From: GCA-2684655 sp045105235
GTDB lineage: Bacteria > Planctomycetota > UBA1135 > UBA2386
Length of the DNA: 64,000 nucleotides
Direction: 5' to 3'
Assembly (NCBI GenBank): GCA_045105235.1
Contig: JBGCDH010000023.1
Span: 1-64,000, forward strand
A program made the translations under genes and the position numbers. A model generated the notes under the pieces. It saw nothing but the letters and a program-made list of their open reading frames with translations, was not told the origin of the DNA and searched no databases. Numbering within the stretch: position 1 is the first letter of the stretch; every line of letters begins with the position of its first letter. This document shows positions 58,998 through 64,000 of this stretch, piece by piece.

Positions 58998-59633
58998 ATG
59001 CAGACTACATCCGACTTCGATCCCCGCCGCCTCCGTCTCGAAGACGCCGACGACGACAATGAAAACCAGAAGGGCGACGGCATGCCGAACCCCTTCGAGA
59101 AGGCCCTGTTCGAATCGCGCACGCTGCTGATCAGCGGCCCGGTTGACGACAAGATGCTCAAGGAGGCCACCGTCCGCACGATGGCCATGGAGCAGAAGGA
59201 CCCCGACGCGCCCATCACGGTCATGATCAACTCGCCAGGCGGCAGCGCCGACGCGGGCTTTGCGATCTACGACATGCTGCGCTTCGTGTCCTGCCCGATC
59301 CGCACCATCGTCAACGGCCTGTCGGCATCGGCCGGCATCCTGATCCACCTAGCTGGCGACAACGGCACGCGCTACTGCATGCCCGAGAGCCGTTTCATGA
59401 TCCATCAGCCGTCGACCGGCGGTCGCGGCCAGGCCAGCGACCTCGAGATCACGGCTAGGGAAGTCATCAAGCTGCGCGATCGCTACAACCGGATCATCGC
59501 CGAGGCCTGCGGCAAGAAGCCCGAGGATGTCTTTGAAGCGGCTCGCCGTGACTTCTGGCTCGATGCCGGCCAAGCGCTGGAATACAAGCTCGTCGACAAG
59601 GTCCTGCGCACGCGCAAAGACCTCGACGGCTGA
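58998..59633 (+). CDS. clpP: ATP-dependent Clp protease proteolytic subunit (ClpP family)
   Basis: 211 residues. RTLLISGPVDDKMLKEATVR opens the fold; catalytic Ser111 in NGLSASAGILIHLAG and His136 in RFMIHQPSTGG. VMINSPGGSADAGFAIYDML is the glycine-rich substrate strand. The Ser block differs from the usual GQAASMG form, as in ClpP paralogues. The start at 58998 gives an acidic extension of 28 residues; an ATG at 59082 (MPNPFEKALF) with AAGGG upstream is a fair alternative. No clpX lies next to it. Confidence 0.9.
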   Translation: MQTTSDFDPRRLRLEDADDDNENQKGDGMPNPFEKALFESRTLLISGPVDDKMLKEATVRTMAMEQKDPDAPITVMINSPGGSADAGFAIYDMLRFVSCPIRTIVNGLSASAGILIHLAGDNGTRYCMPESRFMIHQPSTGGRGQASDLEITAREVIKLRDRYNRIIAEACGKKPEDVFEAARRDFWLDAGQALEYKLVDKVLRTRKDLDG

Positions 59634-59827
59634 GCGAGCGGAGACTCCTGACGCGGCCGATTCTGCGCCGTGCGGATCCCAGCAAGGGGCTGAACCAGGC
59701 GGCATGCGCTATCGTTGCCATGCCCGCTGTGATGCTGACCGATGCCGCAACCACACGCTTGAGCCCGAACCGCCACGCCGCGAAGACTCGCGATGGCGGC
59801 GCAGCGATATGGGCACGATTCTCCGCG

Positions 59828-61624
59828 ATGCTGCGGTTCGCGATGCCGCGGGCGACCCTGCTTTTCGCCGTCGGACTGCTCGCCGGCGCGGACTTTGCGC
59901 GGCCCGCGCACGCCCAAAGCCAGCGGCCACACCCGCCGACCGCGCTGCTCTACGATCCGTCGGGCGCGCCGGTCGCCGACGCCCAAGGCTGGCTGCGGCC
60001 GACGCCCGATTGGCAGCTGCGCGCGCTGGCTGCGACGGCCTTGCCGACGTTTCTGAGGCCGGGAGGCCCTGGCAAGATTGCCGGCGAAGACAGCGCCCTG
60101 GCGGCGCGCAGCGACCGCCGGGGCATCCTTCGCTTTGACGGCGGCGGGCGAGACGGGCGCAACCGCACGGCGGCCGGCAGTGGCTTGGTCCGCACGGCCG
60201 AAGGCCTCGGCGCGCTGCTCTTCGACCTGCGTGCCGGGCGCGCGCAGCGCTGTTCGCTGCAGCCCATGGGACTCGTCACCACCAGCAGCGGCAGCGAGCC
60301 GTTCACGCTGGCGGCGCGCGCTCGCGCTCCGAATGGGCGCACGTTCGACCTACCGCTGCTGCGCGGAACCGAGGTGCGACTACCGGCAGGCGACTACGAG
60401 GTGTGGGCACGCTCGGCCGACGGCATCCTCTGGCAGCGCCTGCAGCTCGCCGCCAACAGCCGCGAGGTGCTTGTCTTCACGAAGCCAGCGCAGCGGCTGC
60501 AGATCGGCGCCAGCGCCCACATCCAGCCCGTCGGCTGGCCGAGCTTCGCGCTGTCGCCGGCGGCGGACGCCACCGATCGCAAGCAGACGACGACGCGCAA
60601 GCAAACGATCGTCACGCTACGAGGAGCCGCGATCCAAGCTCCGCTGCTGCGCTTCGCCGACGGAATCGTGGATGGCCCGCGGGTCTTGTCGCAGCCGCCA
60701 GGCGTGCGCAGCCGTGCGCCGCTGATCTGGCCGCGGTCGACCATCGACCAAACCCAAGGCGCGCGAAGCACCCCCGAACGCGAGCGCGCCGAGGACACTT
60801 CGACGTGGCGCCAGCCCGAGCGGGCCGCGAGCGCCTGGCCGGCAAAGCATGCACCACCCGGCACGCGGCTCTTCGGCCTGCTGCGCGACGCCCGCGGCAC
60901 CTATGCCGTCAAAGCGTGGGCGACGCCCAACAGCGGCCGCATCCGCATGCCTGCAGCGCCGCCAGGCGATGCTTGGCTGCTGCTGACCGCGCCCGGCAAA
61001 GCGACGACCGCACGGCCGTGGCCACGAGGTCCGATCACGAGCTGGGCGCCGCCCAGTGGAGTCGAGCTCGCGGTGCGCGTCGCGGGCAGCGGAGCGTCGC
61101 TGCCCGCCGTCGACGTTGCGCTCGAATACATCCCCGACGATCAGTCTGCGGCGACGGTCCTGGCCCGCAGCGATGCGCGGGGCATCGCGCGCTTCGGCCC
61201 GGTCGTCGCACCGGGCCTGCTGCGCTGCAGCGACCCCAACCACCGCAACCAGACGATCGAACTCGACCGCATCCCGGCCAAGCCCTTGCCCATGACCATC
61301 GAGCGAGGCGAACGCTGCCTCGTCCGCGCTCGCTTCGACGACGGCAGCACCAACGGCACGATCGTCGTGACGCTGCGCGACCCGACCGGCACGCTGCGCC
61401 CGGCGACCCGCACGCAGGTGCTGGCTCCCGGCGAGACGGCGACATTCGTCGGACTGCCTGCCCATGGCAGCGTCGTGCTGTTCGCCACCGCCCGGCGCAG
61501 CGGCCACACGTTCTCCGCGCGCCAGCGCGTGCGGCTCGAGCCCGCCGCCGCCGCCGCCGCCGAGGAAGCGCTTCAGACGCCCATCGAGCTGGTGCTGCGC
61601 GACGAAGACCCGCGCCTCAGGTAG
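59828..61624 (+). CDS. Unrecognised secreted protein
   Basis: 598 residues with a signal peptide (MPRATLLFAVGLLAGADFARPAHA). The body is strand-rich; DLPLLRGTEVRLPAGDYEVWA and LLRDARGTYAVKAWATPNSGRIR look like carboxypeptidase-regulatory or Ig-like beta folds, and TTLEVAV-type segments repeat. A frame start at 59720 exists but would put the signal peptide 40 residues inside. The end overlaps cheB by 8 bp on the opposite strand. No function can be given. Confidence 0.65.
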   Translation: MLRFAMPRATLLFAVGLLAGADFARPAHAQSQRPHPPTALLYDPSGAPVADAQGWLRPTPDWQLRALAATALPTFLRPGGPGKIAGEDSALAARSDRRGILRFDGGGRDGRNRTAAGSGLVRTAEGLGALLFDLRAGRAQRCSLQPMGLVTTSSGSEPFTLAARARAPNGRTFDLPLLRGTEVRLPAGDYEVWARSADGILWQRLQLAANSREVLVFTKPAQRLQIGASAHIQPVGWPSFALSPAADATDRKQTTTRKQTIVTLRGAAIQAPLLRFADGIVDGPRVLSQPPGVRSRAPLIWPRSTIDQTQGARSTPERERAEDTSTWRQPERAASAWPAKHAPPGTRLFGLLRDARGTYAVKAWATPNSGRIRMPAAPPGDAWLLLTAPGKATTARPWPRGPITSWAPPSGVELAVRVAGSGASLPAVDVALEYIPDDQSAATVLARSDARGIARFGPVVAPGLLRCSDPNHRNQTIELDRIPAKPLPMTIERGERCLVRARFDDGSTNGTIVVTLRDPTGTLRPATRTQVLAPGETATFVGLPAHGSVVLFATARRSGHTFSARQRVRLEPAAAAAAEEALQTPIELVLRDEDPRLR

Positions 61625-62618
61625 CAGCAGCAGCAGCGCGGCGGCATCGCGCAACCAGCCACTGCGAGATCTGCGAGAGAGGCAGCTGGATGGCCACGCC
61701 GCCCTTTTCGAAGGCGGCCCTCGGCATGCCATAGATCTCGGACGATGCTTCGTCTTGGCCAACCGTCGCCCAGCCGGCCTGACGCAACGCCAGCATGCCG
61801 TCGGCGCCGTCACGCCCCATCCCCGTGAGTATGAGCGCAATGCCCTTGCGACGCAGCGGCACACACGAGCCAAACAGCACTTCGGCAGATGGAGAATGCC
61901 CGCGGACCGGCGCCTGATCGTCGTGCCGAATCGAAAGCGAATTTCCCGATTCGACAACGCGCACGTGCACGTGGCCCGGCGCGACATAGGCATTGCCAGA
62001 TCGCATCACCAGCCCTTCCTCGGCGACCGCAACCGGGTAGCTCGAGTGCAGCGTCAGCCGCTGACACAGCTCGGCAACGTAGCGATTCGGAATATGCTGC
62101 ACGATCAGCATCGGCGGCAGATCGCGCGCAGCCGACAGCCCCGTCAGCAGCCGGCGAAGCGCCGACGGTCCGCCGGTAGACACTCCCACGGCAATGATCG
62201 CAGGATCGAAGGGGCGCGACGGCTGCGGGCCAACCGGGTCGCTTCGCCGTGGTTCGAAGGACGCGGCTGGTAACGCGTCGCAGTGACGGCGCAACGTGGC
62301 ATTGAGCAAATTCGACCACCGAATCAGGCTCCGCGCATCGTCGCGATCCGGCAATTCGATCAGCTCCGCATCGCGCCCGGCTGCCGCTTGGAGGTCAGCG
62401 CCTGGCTCATACAGAACGATGAGCGGTGCCGGCAAAACGGCCAGCTCTGCCGGCGTCGCTGGCAACACGGCCAACGATGGCAGACCGGCCCCAGCACAGT
62501 GGGGCTCACCCCCGGGTGAACACGCGCAAAAGCCGGCAGCCCGCAGCCAGTCCGCCAGGAACTTGCGCGCGTCCCCGCTCGCGACCAGCGGGATCTGAAT
62601 CGGGTTCGCCAAGGGCAC
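61617..62618 (-). CDS. cheB: CheB-type methylesterase with degenerate receiver domain
   Basis: 333 residues. The C-terminal esterase has Ser147 in AVGVSTGGPSALRRLL, His175 in LIVQHIPNRY and Asp270 in LTGMGRDGADGML, the full CheB triad. The N-terminal 115 residues have the size of a receiver but lack the acidic pair at its start (IQIPLVASGDARKF) and any clear phospho-acceptor Asp. The start is a GTG whose G is shared with the TAG stop of cheD (TAGTG), so translation is coupled. CheB removes methyl groups from chemoreceptors. Confidence 0.9.
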   Translation of the reverse strand: MPLANPIQIPLVASGDARKFLADWLRAAGFCACSPGGEPHCAGAGLPSLAVLPATPAELAVLPAPLIVLYEPGADLQAAAGRDAELIELPDRDDARSLIRWSNLLNATLRRHCDALPAASFEPRRSDPVGPQPSRPFDPAIIAVGVSTGGPSALRRLLTGLSAARDLPPMLIVQHIPNRYVAELCQRLTLHSSYPVAVAEEGLVMRSGNAYVAPGHVHVRVVESGNSLSIRHDDQAPVRGHSPSAEVLFGSCVPLRRKGIALILTGMGRDGADGMLALRQAGWATVGQDEASSEIYGMPRAAFEKGGVAIQLPLSQISQWLVARCRRAAAAAT

Positions 62619-63139
62619 TACCGCATCATCTCCGTCAACAGCGCACGCCACCCGGACTCGTTGATTGCGTCGTCCTGCAGGCGCCGAACCTGCGCTTTGC
62701 CGCGCGCGGGGTCGACGACCAGCAGGCATCCACCGGCCCGTTCCGCCTTGCCATCGAGTTGCCCTCCGTAGGCCATGCCAAGCGCGTAGGTAGCGTCTTT
62801 GAGCGCCGCCAGGTTTTCCGCACCGATCTTGCCGCCATTGCCGAGCATGCAGCCGCCGCCCGCCAGACGAACGACCAGCTGACGTGGATCGGCACCGTTC
62901 TGAATTGCGAGATCGCGCGCGTGTGGCGCCGCTCGATCGGCGAAGTAGCCGAGCCCCATGCCAGCGCCGTGGCCCGTCGGTCGCACGACGTGAGCCAAGA
63001 CAGCCACCTGGTTGCGCAGGTCCTGAACAATCATGCCGACGCAGGACCCCAGCAGGGTCGTCAGGACCTGCGGCGGCCCGGCGGCAGCAACGCCTCCCAT
63101 CGGAACCTGAATCAAGCGCGGTTCATCAATGACGTTCAT
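62618..63139 (-). CDS. cheD: Chemoreceptor glutamine deamidase CheD
   Basis: 173 residues. The catalytic Cys lies in VLTTLLGSCVGMIVQD, His in VLAHVVRPTGHG, and Thr region; ARLAGGGCMLGNGGKIGAEN-like block is kept as VVRLAGGGCMLGNGGKIG. These are the family blocks in correct order. CheD deamidates chemoreceptors and works with CheB. It starts 4 bp after cheA and overlaps cheB by one base. Confidence 0.92.
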   Translation of the reverse strand: MNVIDEPRLIQVPMGGVAAAGPPQVLTTLLGSCVGMIVQDLRNQVAVLAHVVRPTGHGAGMGLGYFADRAAPHARDLAIQNGADPRQLVVRLAGGGCMLGNGGKIGAENLAALKDATYALGMAYGGQLDGKAERAGGCLLVVDPARGKAQVRRLQDDAINESGWRALLTEMMR

Positions 63140-63143
63140 ATCC

Positions 63144-64000
63144 TCACACCAGCGCCGGCGGATTCGTCGCCATGCTGCTCATGCCCTGCCGCTTCATCGC
63201 AAAGTCCGCAAAGCCATTGGGGTCCAGAATCAGCGTGACCTTGCCATCGCCGCGAATCGCCATACCGGCGAGGCCCGCGATCCCCGTCAGCTCGGCACAG
63301 AGCGGCTTGATCACGAGGTCCTCCTTGCCAACGATTCGATCGACGCCAAGAGCGACTTCCTCTCCTTGGTTGCCAAACACAATGGCATGCTCTGGTTCGC
63401 GCACGTCCCCAGGATCTGCCTGCTGCGCAAACCGATACGTCATGGGGAGCTGGACGAACGGCATGGGCTGTTCGCGCACGACGACCACGGGGCGCGATTG
63501 CACGGAGCGAACGCACACCTTGCGCAACTCGACAATTTCGCGCACCTCCGTTAGCGGCAGCGCAAACATGGTGCCGCGCACCTCAAGCAACAGGCTCGCC
63601 AGAATCGACATACTCGGCGGCAACTGAACCGTAAAACGGCTGCCGCTCCCCACCCTGGAATCCAGCTCGAGGCTGCCACGCAGCCCTTTGATGGTCGCGG
63701 CAACGATGTCCATTCCCATGCCGCGACCGGAGACCTCGGTGACCTCTGCCGCCGTCGAAAACCCAGGGTGAAAGATCTGCTTTTGCGCCTCGCGGTCGGG
63801 CAACTGCGCCGCATCGCTTTCGCTCATCAACTCAAGTTCGACCACCTTGCGGCGCATGCGCTCCGGGTCGATGCCGCCGCCGTCGTCCTCGAGGTCGATG
63901 ACCACGGTGCTGCCACGCTGCGAGCCACAAACACGCACAACACCACGAGCCGGCTTGCCGGCGGCTTCGCGAGCCGCCTCGCCCTCGATGCCATGGTCGA
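63144..64000 (-). CDS. cheA: Chemotaxis histidine kinase CheA, C-terminal part (5' end outside window)
   Basis: The first full codons in the window read DHGIEG, the N box of CheA (usually NAVDHGIE). Next come IDLEDDGGGIDPERMR (G1), FHPGFSTAAEVTEVSGRGMGMDIV (F and G2 boxes) and GSRFTVQLPPSMSI. A CheW-like regulatory domain follows (VRGTMFALPLTEVREIVEL, VALGVDRIVGKEDLVIKPL) and ends VTLILDPNGFADFA. The kinase starts the cheA-cheD-cheB order on the minus strand. Confidence 0.93.
   Translation of the reverse strand, partial: DHGIEGEAAREAAGKPARGVVRVCGSQRGSTVVIDLEDDGGGIDPERMRRKVVELELMSESDAAQLPDREAQKQIFHPGFSTAAEVTEVSGRGMGMDIVAATIKGLRGSLELDSRVGSGSRFTVQLPPSMSILASLLLEVRGTMFALPLTEVREIVELRKVCVRSVQSRPVVVVREQPMPFVQLPMTYRFAQQADPGDVREPEHAIVFGNQGEEVALGVDRIVGKEDLVIKPLCAELTGIAGLAGMAIRGDGKVTLILDPNGFADFAMKRQGMSSMATNPPALV

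Noticed and set aside
1..64000. tRNA, rRNA, SRP RNA, RNase P RNA and tmRNA genes
   Set aside because: I looked for T-loop GGTTCGAATCC-like blocks and for the conserved cores of the other RNAs in the gaps and found none. tRNA-Sec is not in the window.
1..64000. Insertion sequences, prophage or integrases
   Set aside because: No transposase, integrase or phage-type gene and no flanked inverted repeats were seen; base composition is even except for the gap at 43.9-44.2 kb.

Overview
The window is about 68-70% G+C and fully bacterial, and it reads as a Planctomycetota chromosome segment. Reasons: long secreted subtilases and a broken beta-propeller gene that share a C-terminal domain typical of planctomycete secreted proteins; very few clear Shine-Dalgarno sites; a GldA/GldF/GldG-like ABC operon ending in a DUF4340 gene; and a BatA/DUF58 operon. 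Genus cannot be told from sequence alone.

Layout. 1-7.7 kb: end of msrA, a DUF1579 secreted protein, an EamA transporter, a lysozyme-like protein, a GT9 glycosyltransferase, a thioredoxin-like lipoprotein-size exported protein, a long acyl-CoA dehydrogenase and a peroxiredoxin. 7.8-16 kb: radical SAM, a fused GT4-GT2 glycosyltransferase, a GT2 enzyme, small membrane/lipoproteins with one tandem duplication, a sulfotransferase. 16-19 kb: aconitase-family enzyme and thiolase in one operon. 19.3-21 kb: a decayed beta-propeller pseudogene. 21-29 kb: M48 protease, glycogen branching enzyme, two large S8 proteases. 29-32 kb: a TusA-DsrE2-DsrE sulfur-carrier set in an operon with a hybrid histidine kinase. 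32-39 kb: smc, an ATP-cone protein, nrdR, mnmE. 39-44 kb: a 1.5-kilo-residue secreted hydrolase/propeller protein. 44-47 kb: BaiN-type flavoprotein, small basic protein, isolated rplC. 47-51 kb: BatA-like / DUF58 / membrane protein operon. 51-57 kb: ABC export operon. 57-60 kb: rho and a ClpP protease facing away from each other. 60-64 kb: secreted protein, then cheB, cheD and the end of cheA.

Main discovery. Two genes carry an in-frame TGA exactly where the family has its catalytic cysteine: the peroxiredoxin (PxxxTxxC becomes PxxxTxx-UGA, 7222-7224) and the thioredoxin-like protein (WCGPC becomes W-UGA-GPC, 4434-4432 on the minus strand). Each TGA is followed at the right distance by an inverted repeat that can act as a bacterial SECIS hairpin; the one in the peroxiredoxin is a perfect 8-bp stem with a GGC loop. 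This strongly suggests an organism that inserts selenocysteine, with two selenoenzymes of thiol-peroxide defence within 4 kb of each other and of msrA. The selenocysteine machinery itself is not in the window.

Second broad signal. At least a dozen unrelated genes carry short in-frame tandem repeats, most often with a period of exactly 15 bp (5 codons), placed in linkers or surface insertions, even in smc, mnmE and glgB. An intergenic copy of the same kind has a period of 17 bp, so the multiple-of-three rule seems to come from selection on coding sequence.
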